Shown: positions 56,144 through 63,918 of the stretch, piece after piece
How positions within the stretch are numbered: the first letter of the stretch is position 1
Layout: the number at the start of each line of letters is the position of its first letter
DNA from: Adhaeribacter aerolatus
GTDB taxonomy: Bacteria > Bacteroidota > Bacteroidia > Cytophagales > Hymenobacteraceae
NCBI RefSeq assembly: GCF_007991635.1
Contig: NZ_BJYS01000030.1
Location: forward strand, 38,578-102,577
Direction of reading: 5' to 3'
DNA length: 64,000 nt
Program-made: the position numbers and the translations under genes
Notes under the pieces: generated by a model
The model's database searches: none
Seen by the model: the letters and a program-made list of their open reading frames with translations, nothing else
What the model was told of the DNA's origin: nothing

Positions 56144-56530
56144 TTAGCTGCCGAGGTTATAAGCTATTTGCATAAACTGCTGAATTTCTTCGTTTACGTC
56201 TTCCGGCGCATACATGCGGAAATGATGATTATATTGGTGATTCTGGCCGGGAACCTGGGCAATTTTTTCAAAGCATAAATTATCCCGATAGGGCTGCTGG
56301 AATGGAAATACCACCTGCATAAAATTCTTGCCCAACTGGGTTATGTAAGCAATGCGGCGTTGGGGAGTAGCCATGCCAATCATGGTTTTGGCAGGGTGTA
56401 AGGTTACGGGACCTATTAACTGGTATTGCTGTACAAAATGGTTAAACAAGGCCACGGTATGTTCGGATTTCCCGGCCAGAAAATCGGCTATTGTTTTTTG
56501 CTCATTTGTATGTTGTGGTGTTCGGTGCAT
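56144..56530 (-). CDS. Small cytoplasmic protein resembling DUF5655
   Basis: 128 residues, no signal. The segment LFNHFVQQYQLIGPVTLHPAKTMIGMATPQRRIAYITQLGKNFMQVVFPF has the pattern of DUF5655-like proteins (short helix, 'TK..I.F' strand, then FA.I). Function unknown. It stands alone between plus-strand genes. A random frame is unlikely given its codon use and the recognisable pattern, but family assignment is moderate. Confidence 0.6.
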   Translation of the reverse strand: MHRTPQHTNEQKTIADFLAGKSEHTVALFNHFVQQYQLIGPVTLHPAKTMIGMATPQRRIAYITQLGKNFMQVVFPFQQPYRDNLCFEKIAQVPGQNHQYNHHFRMYAPEDVNEEIQQFMQIAYNLGS

Positions 56531-56788
56531 CAGGCCGGAAATATTAGGGTAAATGAACCTGAATATAGAAAATAAAAGCAGTTTTGAGAAGAAACAGTTG
56601 GGCGTTCTAAATCTAATTTCTGTGAACAGGTTATTTCAGTCAAAAAAAAGCTGCTTAGGCTTATTGGTTTTACCCGCCATATAATTAAAGCTTCTAATTT
56701 TGTACCGTTTGGTTACTATAATGTTTGATTGATATAATACGAACGGAGGAACCATTAAAAGCAGAAATTATCTTTAAAATTATATAGG

Positions 56789-57517
56789 ATGTTTAGAATA
56801 CCAAGGAAGCTGATGATAGCGCTTTCTTTTCTGATGCTGGGTTCCTGTGCTGTAAAACATGAAGTACTTAACAAAGGCATTGCGGGCAACAGCACCAACG
56901 ATTTAATAAAAAGAATAGACCAGGATGTACTAGCCGAAAAGCCGGATTTGGTAATTATGCTGGTGGGTACCAACGATATGCTCAACTCCGGCAAGTTTAT
57001 TTCTTACGGGCAGTTTCAGGCTAATTATGCGGCCATGCTAAATAAGCTCAAAGCCCAAAACATTAGCGTAGTAGTTATGAGTCCGCCGCCGGTAGATACC
57101 GCATACTTATTTAAAAGGCACCAAAGAGCGCTTTTTACCGAAGACCCTAACCATAAAATTGATTCCGTCAGCAGCATCATCCGGCAACTGGCGCAGGTTA
57201 ATCAGATTTATTTTATGGATTTAAATAAGCTATTTAAAGCTGCCGGCTCGCCTAACCCGAGCGCCCAATCGTTGCTAATTAACCAGGCTAATTTTAACAA
57301 AGCCGATGGTGTGCACCCTACCGCAGCGGGTTACCGGTTTATGGCGCAGCATTTGTACGATTTCCTGCAAGCAAATCACCTGCTGAAAAAGAACAAAAAG
57401 ATACTTTGCTTCGGCGATAGCATCACTTTCGGTGCTTTTATGGATGGCCAGGGAACCGCCGGGGGAGAAACCTACCCAGCTTTTTTACAAGCCTTACTCG
57501 GCGACGGCCGCAAATAG
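56789..57517 (+). CDS. SGNH/GDSL hydrolase lipoprotein with circularly permuted block order
   Basis: 242 residues. Signal with lipobox MLGSC (Cys20). Then block II-like LNKGIAGNST (27-36), block III GTND (60-63), block V DGVHPTAAGY (173-182) and, only at the end, block I ILCFGDSITFG (205-215) followed by ETYPAFLQALLGDGRK. All four SGNH residues (Ser in GDSIT, Gly, Asn, Asp/His in DGVHP) are present, but the Ser strand, normally first, is last. Joining the C-terminus (ALLGDGRK) to HEVLNKGIAGNS restores the usual order. It may therefore fold and hydrolyse esters (acyl or acetyl groups) as a permuted enzyme on a membrane surface. A fusion of two decayed tandem copies is the alternative. Confidence 0.85.
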   Translation: MFRIPRKLMIALSFLMLGSCAVKHEVLNKGIAGNSTNDLIKRIDQDVLAEKPDLVIMLVGTNDMLNSGKFISYGQFQANYAAMLNKLKAQNISVVVMSPPPVDTAYLFKRHQRALFTEDPNHKIDSVSSIIRQLAQVNQIYFMDLNKLFKAAGSPNPSAQSLLINQANFNKADGVHPTAAGYRFMAQHLYDFLQANHLLKKNKKILCFGDSITFGAFMDGQGTAGGETYPAFLQALLGDGRK

Positions 57518-57562
57518 CGTTTGGCTAGCCCAATTTATTAAGCCTACTAAAATTGTAATTGC

Positions 57563-58201
57563 TTACGACAGTTCTTTCTGTCCGTGCCGGCGCTTAAGTA
57601 CCAGTTGCGTCCCGTAGCCCAACAGAACAGCAAACACAATAATAATTACCGTAACTAAACCCGAATTAATCGCATTAGAAAAACTTCCCAGGTACGCGTA
57701 TCCCACCGATACCACCAAATGACCAATAGCCGAATACAACAGAAAAGTTTTCAGGGGCATTGTGGTGGTGCCGGCTACAAAAGAAATCGCTTCGGATAGC
57801 ACGGGCAAGGCTTTAGAAATAGTAATGGCCAGATTCCCGAACCTTCGGAATAAATTATTGCTATAGGCTTTGTCCTGAGCCGAGAAAAATTTATCGAAGT
57901 ATGGATTGGCGCTGCGGCCCAGGTAAAACCCAAACCAGGAAGCCAGCAGGCTCGAAGCCCAGGAGAGCAAAGTGCCCCAGAAAGGACCCAATATTTTCCC
58001 GTTCAGAATCATCAGCAAACTCGAAGGGACCGGCAACAAAGTATCCAGGGCCATAAAAGAAAAACTCAGCAAGGTGTAAGTGGCTTTGGACTGACCGGAA
58101 TGAACATGGGCTGTAATCCAGTGTTCCACCTCTTCGAACAACAGAAAAGTGGTAATAACCAGCCCGCAGCAAAATAAAAAAATTACCAATAGTCGTTTCA
58201 T
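57563..58201 (-). CDS. VTT/DedA-like (SNARE-associated) membrane protein
   Basis: 212 residues with about five to six hydrophobic segments. The VTT-domain marks are ALDTLLPVPSSLLMILNGKILGPFWGTLLSW, the Gly-rich FGFYLGR helix and FISKALPVLSE-like LAITISKALPVLSEAISFVAGTTTMPLKTF. Members are lipid scramblases or flippases of the inner membrane. It converges with the permuted SGNH gene (45 bp gap). Confidence 0.85.
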   Translation of the reverse strand: MKRLLVIFLFCCGLVITTFLLFEEVEHWITAHVHSGQSKATYTLLSFSFMALDTLLPVPSSLLMILNGKILGPFWGTLLSWASSLLASWFGFYLGRSANPYFDKFFSAQDKAYSNNLFRRFGNLAITISKALPVLSEAISFVAGTTTMPLKTFLLYSAIGHLVVSVGYAYLGSFSNAINSGLVTVIIIVFAVLLGYGTQLVLKRRHGQKELS

Positions 58202-58386
58202 GCGCTTGAAAACCTTACCATCGCCCGGCGTCTGATTTCAGAAAAAGCTTAAACCAGCATATTTACGGTGCTTTTGCTCTTTTGCTGGCGTGGGCGTTCT
58301 GCCTGGACTAATATTTTTCGCTACCGGACTATATACGCAGGCAATAAATAGGGTTTGTATTACTACAGCGTCCAATAAAATAATCA

Positions 58387-58401
58387 ACAGCGAAACGCTG
58401 T
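58387..58401. repeat. Short palindrome ACAGCG/CGCTGT
   Basis: Perfect 6-bp arms around AAA, in the short gap upstream of the VTT gene. No function suggested. Confidence 0.3.
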
Positions 58402-58479
58402 CGAGCGTACACAAGAACTGTTGTTACTCTGTGGTTGCAATGCAGCACTACAAATTTCGGAGTTATGATGCCGGAATAA

Positions 58480-59331
58480 TTACTGCGCTTTGGCCTTCTT
58501 TAGTTTCAACTCTTTTTTCATGACACCGGCTACCATGCGCGAAATAATTGCATAACCTTTATCTGAAGGATGCAGGCCATCGTAGGTCATGTCAATGGCT
58601 TCGGGTGGGTACGGGTATTCATCGGTTTCGGGGTTAAACGGAATATGGATAAACTGCGGGTAAGGGTAGTTTTTGTACGCACCGGTAGCCGGATCTTTTA
58701 AGCGCTTAAACTTCACCAGGTTCTTCAGCGTCATGCCGCTTTTGTTGTACAAATCCACCACCGGTAATTTTTCGTGCTTGCCTACAGCTTTAATCGCCTC
58801 GGCAAAAGCCGCCAGCGATTGGCCATTTTTATCTTTATAGGAGCCGTAAGCATTATTTTTATAGTTGTTGATGTACACAAAATCTACTCGCTGCATGGGT
58901 GTCATTAATAGTATCGGCGCTTTGGGGTTCAGGCTGCGAATTTTATCTATAATAATCCGGTAAGAGCCGTAAAAAGTGTTGTTACCGGTGTTGTTTCGGT
59001 AATCGGCCAGGGTGCCAATGGGGCGGCCCTGCCACCAGTCGTTCGTGCCCAGAAAAACCGAATACACATCAGCTTTTACCAAACCCAAATCTTCTATTTT
59101 ATTTGCAATGCCGCCGGCTGTCCAGCCATTATGCCCCTGGTTAATGTATTTTATTCCCGGCAGTTCTTCGGTTACCAGGGTCAGGTAACCTTTGGTTACG
59201 CGGTTTCCAGTTTGTTCCTGGTGGTCGTTCAGATAAGTAATAGAATCGCCGATGGCCACCCAGGTATAAGCAGCAGGGGAGAAGGCGCTCGATAAGAAAC
59301 AAATTAAAAGGAAAAATAAGAATCTTTGCAT
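58480..59331 (-). CDS. Secreted SGNH/GDSL hydrolase with canonical block order
   Basis: 283 residues. Signal peptide FLFFLLICFLSSAFSPA. Blocks in the normal order: WVAIGDSITY (block I, 24-33), INQGHNGWTAGG (block II), FLGTNDWW (block III, 93-100) and YDGLHPSDKGY (block V, about 250). A long insert with PYPQFIHIPFNPETDEYPYPPEA precedes block V. It probably de-esterifies carbohydrate or lipid substrates outside the inner membrane. It is a useful contrast to the permuted SGNH protein encoded 960 bp away. Confidence 0.93.
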   Translation of the reverse strand: MQRFLFFLLICFLSSAFSPAAYTWVAIGDSITYLNDHQEQTGNRVTKGYLTLVTEELPGIKYINQGHNGWTAGGIANKIEDLGLVKADVYSVFLGTNDWWQGRPIGTLADYRNNTGNNTFYGSYRIIIDKIRSLNPKAPILLMTPMQRVDFVYINNYKNNAYGSYKDKNGQSLAAFAEAIKAVGKHEKLPVVDLYNKSGMTLKNLVKFKRLKDPATGAYKNYPYPQFIHIPFNPETDEYPYPPEAIDMTYDGLHPSDKGYAIISRMVAGVMKKELKLKKAKAQ

Positions 59332-59662
59332 GGGGCAGGGGCTTGAGCTATTCTGCTAAAGTAAAATAAATTTTTAAAGGTTAGAAATAGGAATTACTTG
59401 TAAGTCGCGCAAATAAGGGAATCAGATACAGGGGTTCTCTCTTTGAATTACATCCAGGATAAACTACCCGCGCTTGGCTTAAAAAAGAGACCGTAAAAAA
59501 TAAGCGAATCTACCGGACGCCGGCCTTACCGCCCAGAACGGATTTCAGCGAAGAAGAATGCTATTCCAGTTTTGCTGATTGAGCCATTACTTCGCCTTGG
59601 TATAGAACAACCTTTCCGAAGGCTAATGGGTTTAATAAAAATTAAATAAAGCCTGAAATACC
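59332..59662. other. Intergenic region without recognisable feature
   Basis: Divergent promoter space between the SGNH gene (minus) and the SDR gene (plus). Short frames here overlap on both strands and look random. I see no terminator or strong repeat. Confidence 0.6.
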
Positions 59663-60562
59663 ATGAAAGACGAAAATAAAACAAAGCTGGAAAATCCGCT
59701 GGAGAAATATCCGAAGCCACCTTTTAAAGAACAAAAGCAGCCCTGGCCCGGCCTGGCGGGGCAAATGGAACCCCAGCCCGACCACGGCGAAGAAAGCTAC
59801 AAAGGCAGCGGCCGCCTAACCGGCCGTAAAGCCCTGATAACGGGCGGCGACTCGGGTATGGGGCGGGCGGCCGCCATTGCGTACGCCCGCGAAGGCGCCG
59901 ACGTTGCCATTAATTATTACCCCACCGAGGAACCGGATGCGCAGGAAGTAATTGCGCTTATTCAAGCCGAAGGCCGGAAAGCCGTGGCCCTGCCGGGCGA
60001 TATTACCGACGAGGCTTTTTGCCAAAAACTGGTAGCGGAAGCGGTGCGCGAACTGGGCGGACTGGATATTCTGGTGAGCAATGCAGCGTATCAGCAGACC
60101 CACGAATCTATCCTGGATATTTCCTCCGAAGATTTTGACCGCACCATTAAAACCAATATTTATGCGCCTTTCTGGATTATAAAAGCTGCCCTGCCGCATT
60201 TGCCACCCGGCGCCGCCATTATTGCTACTACCTCCGAGCAGGCCACCACGCCCTCGGCGGAGTTGTACGATTATGCCCAAACCAAAGCCGCTACCACCAG
60301 CTTTGTCCGGTCGCTGGCCAAACAACTGGCGCCCAAAGGCATTTTGGTGAACGGCGTAGCGCCCGGCCCCATCTGGACCCCGCTGCAGGTGAGCGGCGGC
60401 GCTACCATGGAAAAACTCAAAAGTTTCGGCGGCGATACGCCCCTGGAACGGCCCGGACAACCGGCCGAATTAGCTTCTATTTACGTGCAATTAGCGGCCC
60501 CTGATGCCAGTTATACCACCGGCCAGGTTTATGGCGCCATGGGTGGCGGCGGTTTACCGTAA
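59663..60562 (+). CDS. Short-chain dehydrogenase/reductase (glucose/ribitol type, YghA-like)
   Basis: 299 residues. An N-terminal Pro/Glu-rich leader (ENPLEKYPKPPFKEQKQPWPGL) precedes the Rossmann core. TGGDSGMGRAAA is the TGxxxGxG cofactor loop, ILVSNAA the NAAG-like motif, and YAQTKAA the catalytic YxxxK. The ~45-residue leader ending GSGRL is typical of the stress-related 'general stress protein 39/YghA' subgroup. It oxidises or reduces an unknown alcohol or aldehyde with NAD(P). Followed by a clear terminator. Confidence 0.94.
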   Translation: MKDENKTKLENPLEKYPKPPFKEQKQPWPGLAGQMEPQPDHGEESYKGSGRLTGRKALITGGDSGMGRAAAIAYAREGADVAINYYPTEEPDAQEVIALIQAEGRKAVALPGDITDEAFCQKLVAEAVRELGGLDILVSNAAYQQTHESILDISSEDFDRTIKTNIYAPFWIIKAALPHLPPGAAIIATTSEQATTPSAELYDYAQTKAATTSFVRSLAKQLAPKGILVNGVAPGPIWTPLQVSGGATMEKLKSFGGDTPLERPGQPAELASIYVQLAAPDASYTTGQVYGAMGGGGLP

Positions 60563-60614
60563 CATATATCCTGGTTGAAATAATTTTGCCAGAAATTATT
60601 AGGTAGATATACTT

Positions 60615-60639
60615 AGGAGCGGAAATTATTTCCGCTCCT
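60615..60639 (+). terminator. Intrinsic terminator after the SDR gene
   Basis: AGGAGCGGAAA and TTTCCGCTCCT (perfect 11-bp arms, 3-base loop), then a run of T (TTTTTTATA). Confidence 0.92.
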
Positions 60640-60799
60640 TTTTTATATAGTCGGCCGATAGTAATATTTTTCTAATCAAAACTGTGATCAAAGCTGGTTA
60701 TGCATCCACAAGAGAAAGGTATTTACTACCTGCCTTCTAAGAATTTATCTGATTAGAAAATCAGGCGGCAAGTTTCCTGAGACCAGCTAAATAAAAAAA

Positions 60800-60822
60800 C
60801 CGTTTAGGTTTTAACTAAACGG
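60800..60822 (-). terminator. Intrinsic terminator after the CsbD-like gene
   Basis: CCGTTTAG and CTAAACGG around GTTTTAA, with a T run on the minus strand (TTTTTTTAT). It lies 28 bp after the stop. Confidence 0.85.
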
Positions 60823-60850
60823 GTTTCAAATATTTCAGAAATTTACCTGT

Positions 60851-61090
60851 TTATAAGCTTCTGAACCAGGATTTTACATCGTCTATCGAACGGCCAATTT
60901 TAGCAGAAAGACTACCCAGCCATTCTTCTTGTTTGCCTTCGGCATATTCAAAATCATCGTCGGTTAGGTTACCGTATTGCTGACGGGCCTTGCCTTTCAG
61001 TTCGGTCCAGTTGCCGCGGGCCCGTAATTCGGTGCCATCGAACAAATCGTCGCGGCGATCATTATTTAGATTATTATTGTAAGTATTCAT
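60851..61090 (-). CDS. CsbD-like small stress-response protein
   Basis: 79 residues, highly charged, no signal. ELRARGNWTELKGKARQQYGNLTDDDFEYAEGKQEEWLGSLS is the CsbD pattern (NW..LKGK.KQ.WG.LTDDDL..IEGK...L.G.L). The C-terminus GRSIDDVKSWFRSL adds an amphipathic helix. In other bacteria such proteins are induced by general stress; molecular function is unknown. Monocistronic with its own terminator. Confidence 0.92.
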   Translation of the reverse strand: MNTYNNNLNNDRRDDLFDGTELRARGNWTELKGKARQQYGNLTDDDFEYAEGKQEEWLGSLSAKIGRSIDDVKSWFRSL

Positions 61091-61425
61091 AGTTCTAAGC
61101 TTTAAGTATTAATCTATAAGGCATACGTATTTTATACCACTTAGGTTGAAATACTTAATTTATAACCTGGCTGTTGGGGCTATTTGTTTTTTTTAAAACC
61201 TGGTAAAATTCAGGATTATTGCGGTGGTAACCCCATTAAATAACCAGCTCTTTTTTTAAGGGCAGTTTCTTGCGTAGGAGTGTTTTTGAATAATCTGCAT
61301 CCCGCCGCTGGTGCAGGCAAACCGGCTACAATTATTAAATAAGATAAGCCCGAACTGCCAGCCCGCGCCGGCTATGCAGAACGTTTCATTCTTTCAGCCG
61401 GCGCATCTTCAGGAACGATTAGTTT
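61091..61425. other. Intergenic region without recognisable gene
   Basis: Upstream of the CsbD-like gene and downstream of the GH28 gene. A T-rich stretch and scattered GC-rich patches are present, but I find no convincing terminator, repeat or frame. Confidence 0.55.
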
Positions 61426-62784
61426 CTAATAAAGCTTCTTCCTGTTAACAATTACGTTCTTCCCTTTAAAATTCTGAATAACAGCAGGGGCTATCTCCAG
61501 GAAATTTTTGGCCGTTACCTGAATATTCTCAAACCGGAAGTCTGATAACTGATAACCAAAGCCTTGTGCCGGCTTTGTTTCTTTGGCCGCGCCCACGTTA
61601 AAAAAGTTAGTACAATCCAGTTTTATGTTGCGCATGGTTATGTGCCGGACGTTAGACGTGCCCGATACCGGTTCGCCTTTCAGGTCGAAGAACTGGGTCC
61701 AGGGGCGGATGTAGAGGAAGTTGCCAATGTCGTGGCCCTCGATGTCTTCTACCAGCACGTATTCGTAAAGCTGCGGGGTATCGGGACGCATTTTAAACCA
61801 AAGTAACCGTTCGGCGTGGTTTATCTTAATCCGGCGCAAAATAATATTGCGGTCGTGCACCGACTCGCTGCCGAAGGTTAAAGCGCCGTGGCAGAACCCG
61901 TAGGTGCAATCTTCGATGATGATGTTGTAGTTGCCGCCGTTGTTCGGGTCTTTATCGGCCCGCGGACCTTTGCCGCCCTTCAACGCGACGGCATCGTCAT
62001 TCACCGACATGTAGCAGTTTTTGATGAGCACGTTTTTACAGGCGTCTATATCCACGGCATCGGTGCTCGGGGCTTTTACCGGCTTTTCCGGCGAGTAGAT
62101 GTACAAATCGAGCAGTTTAACGTTTTCGCTTTTATACAAATGTGTCGTCCAGAACGGCGAGTTGATTAGTTTTACGCCCGAGAGCTGCACGTTTTTGCAG
62201 TTGGAAATATATACCAGCCGCGGCCGCATTTCATCCATATTAGTGGTTTGGGGATTAAAGGCCCGCCGGAGCCAGAATGATTTCCAGTAGCGCAGCCCGT
62301 TACCGTCGATGGTGCCTTTCCCCGATAAGGTAAAGCCGTCCAGACCGTCGGCATTCACCAGCGCCGCAAAATATTTCAGGGTTTGGCCTTCCATACGGGT
62401 CGTAACCAGCGGAAAATTACTGATGTCGTCGCTGCCTTTTAGCTTGCCGCCGGCTTCCAGGTGCAGGTGCGTATTCTTTTTAAAGAAAAGCGAGCCACTC
62501 AAAAAGGTCCCTTTGGGAATAATCACCACGCCGCCCCCCTCCGTTGCGGCTTTATCTATCACGGCCTGTATAAGTTGGGTCTGGAGGCGGGTGCTGTCGT
62601 TGGTGACGTTATAGTCGGTAATGCGGTACGGCTTGCCTAATTTGGTTATATCGGTCGGTTTGTTTTGCCGGAACCAGTCCGGTATGGGCGTGCCATCCGG
62701 GAATACTTCTTTGGCCAAAGCGGTAAGTTGCAGCGTGAGGGAAAGCACGAGCAGCAAGGCGAGCCTGATTGTTGGTGTAAGCAT
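61426..62784 (-). CDS. Glycoside hydrolase family 28 (polygalacturonase-like) secreted protein
   Basis: 452 residues. Signal to about TALAKE. Parallel beta-helix with GGGVVIIPKGTFLSGSLFF and GTIDGNG (about 157-163). Active-site blocks: STDAVDID (240-247; usually NTDG.D), NDDAVALK (262-269), CHGALTFGSE (298-307; usually GHG..GS). The usual RIKT strand is replaced by LLWFKMRPD. The general-acid Asp residues (TD, DD) and the His are kept, so activity on a pectic or other uronate-containing glycan is likely, with altered subsite residues. It is far from the SusCD pairs and stands alone; no operon partner is visible. Confidence 0.9.
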   Translation of the reverse strand: MLTPTIRLALLLVLSLTLQLTALAKEVFPDGTPIPDWFRQNKPTDITKLGKPYRITDYNVTNDSTRLQTQLIQAVIDKAATEGGGVVIIPKGTFLSGSLFFKKNTHLHLEAGGKLKGSDDISNFPLVTTRMEGQTLKYFAALVNADGLDGFTLSGKGTIDGNGLRYWKSFWLRRAFNPQTTNMDEMRPRLVYISNCKNVQLSGVKLINSPFWTTHLYKSENVKLLDLYIYSPEKPVKAPSTDAVDIDACKNVLIKNCYMSVNDDAVALKGGKGPRADKDPNNGGNYNIIIEDCTYGFCHGALTFGSESVHDRNIILRRIKINHAERLLWFKMRPDTPQLYEYVLVEDIEGHDIGNFLYIRPWTQFFDLKGEPVSGTSNVRHITMRNIKLDCTNFFNVGAAKETKPAQGFGYQLSDFRFENIQVTAKNFLEIAPAVIQNFKGKNVIVNRKKLY

Positions 62785-63075
62785 TAAATTTCTATCCTCC
62801 TGGGTTAAAATTGGTGCAGCAACGTTTCATACATTCCGCTACCATCCGTTCTTGAACAAATCTACAAAATCAGATAATATGGATACAGACTTTTCTGGTA
62901 GTAATGCCTAAGTATGGGAAAAACCCGTAAATAGCGCTATCGGGGATAAGTGGAAATGCTTAAAACTATTACCCAACATGGGAATCCCCCTTTCAGCGCC
63001 AGCGTATGCTTGTGCCATAGAGGTGCGAAGCGGGAACAGAGCTGTTTTTTCTATATAAACTTACACACACCTAAA

Positions 63076-63096
63076 TTCGTCAACGCCGTTGACGAA
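63076..63096. repeat. Near-perfect palindrome TTCGTCAACG-c-CGTTGACGAA
   Basis: 10-bp arms with a single central base; it could bind a dimeric regulator or be a REP-type element. First of several palindromes in the gene-free stretch after the GH28 gene. Confidence 0.6.
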
Positions 63097-63169
63097 ATCT
63101 GACTAAAAGATAAACTTTTGAAATCCGCGACCTCTTTGCGGAAATTGAAGATAGAACGTTAATTCATTA

Positions 63170-63194
63170 AATTACGAGACAACCTCTCGTAATT
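63170..63194. repeat. Hairpin AATTACGAGA/TCTCGTAATT
   Basis: Perfect 10-bp arms around CAACC. Neighbours the palindrome at 63076 and the inverted-repeat-bounded segment that starts at 63244. Confidence 0.6.
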
Positions 63195-63243
63195 CCTGAC
63201 TTTCCTGGTCGCATAATATAAAACTAATGCGGATGGTGAAGCT

Positions 63244-63502
63244 CAGCTGTTTGTAGTCTGCAAGAGAACTCTAAATAGCCGGGACCAACTTGCCAGACAG
63301 CGTCTAGCGAATTAGACTGCTGGTGAAAGGTTGATGCCTTCAGCGGCAGAAAGGAAGCCGTTTGCTAATTACATCTCTGCACATCTAAGAGAGCAAAGAC
63401 TTTGGTAAAGAAGCTGGAAAACCTTATCCGTATTTACCGGAACAGAGTTCCTCCAGTTTCATTAAAAATTTGTAGTCTCCTGCGGAAGACTACAAACAGC
63501 TG
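63244..63502. mobile_element. MITE-like 259-bp segment with perfect 16-bp terminal inverted repeats
   Basis: CAGCTGTTTGTAGTCT at 63244-63259 and its exact complement AGACTACAAACAGCTG at 63487-63502 bound a non-coding segment. The right end holds an extra internal copy of TTTGTAGTCT (63469-63478) that makes its own hairpin with the terminal repeat. No transposase and no clear target duplication are seen, so it may be a non-autonomous element or two REP-like repeats in opposite orientation. It abuts a truncated protein-like frame. Confidence 0.5.
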
Positions 63503-63642
63503 GGGTAAAAGGTGCCACCCGCTTTAACCGTTTCCAGGGTTTGCAAGCCTATCCAATGCGCCAGTATATAGGTGTTGTTTGGCATTCTTTCTGCCACCAG
63601 AAAAACATCCCCGCTGGCCTTTTTTAATTCGGTCCTTTCCAC
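63490..63642 (-). pseudogene. Truncated gene fragment adjoining the inverted-repeat element
   Basis: From GTG at 63642 the frame reads a protein-like stretch (VERTELKKASGDVFLVAERM, then NNTYILAHWIGLQTLETVKAGG, of which the first 20 are most telling) and stops at 63490 inside the repeat arm. The pattern (short strand, 'HWIGLQT..TVK.GG') recalls the N-terminus of small STAS/SpoIIAA-like proteins of Bacteroidota, from memory only. The rest of the gene is absent, which fits disruption by the 63244-63502 segment. Confidence 0.35.
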
Positions 63643-63897
63643 AAAATTCTTTTTTAACTGCTAAACTTTAATTGCTGGGGCTGTATTAATTTATAAGGGT
63701 AAAAGGTTTGGCCGGCACCAAAGTTAATCCGGAACAGACAAATACAATTTCGCCGGGTAAATAATTGGCAAAGGTTTTACCCCTTAAAATGGTTAAATAC
63801 AACCTAAGAAAATTGGGGAAAGGCATGCGGCAATAGTTAAATATTTTAATGTTTATCTACTGCTTTCATTACGGGTTGGTTGCTTTAAAAAGAAAAA

Positions 63898-63918
63898 GCC
63901 TGGCAAGTTCAGCCGGGC
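63898..63918 (-). terminator. Terminator for a gene entering from the right edge
   Basis: GCCTGGC and GCCGGGC pair with one wobble, and the minus strand continues with a T-rich run (TTTTTCTTTTT). A minus-strand frame open from the right edge stops at 63957-63959 (last residues LGEALVVERAFFY), so it may be the 3' end of that gene; only 13 codons are visible. Confidence 0.5.

Noticed and set aside
56789..57517. A simple frameshift or missed upstream start as the cause of the odd SGNH order
   Set aside because: The frame is continuous from a proper lipoprotein signal to the stop, and no GDS motif or continuation is seen in the upstream gap or in other frames after the stop.
58290..58523. 77-codon plus-strand frame upstream of the VTT gene, running into the SGNH gene
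   Set aside because: It overlaps the end of a solid gene on the other strand and shows no protein-like pattern.
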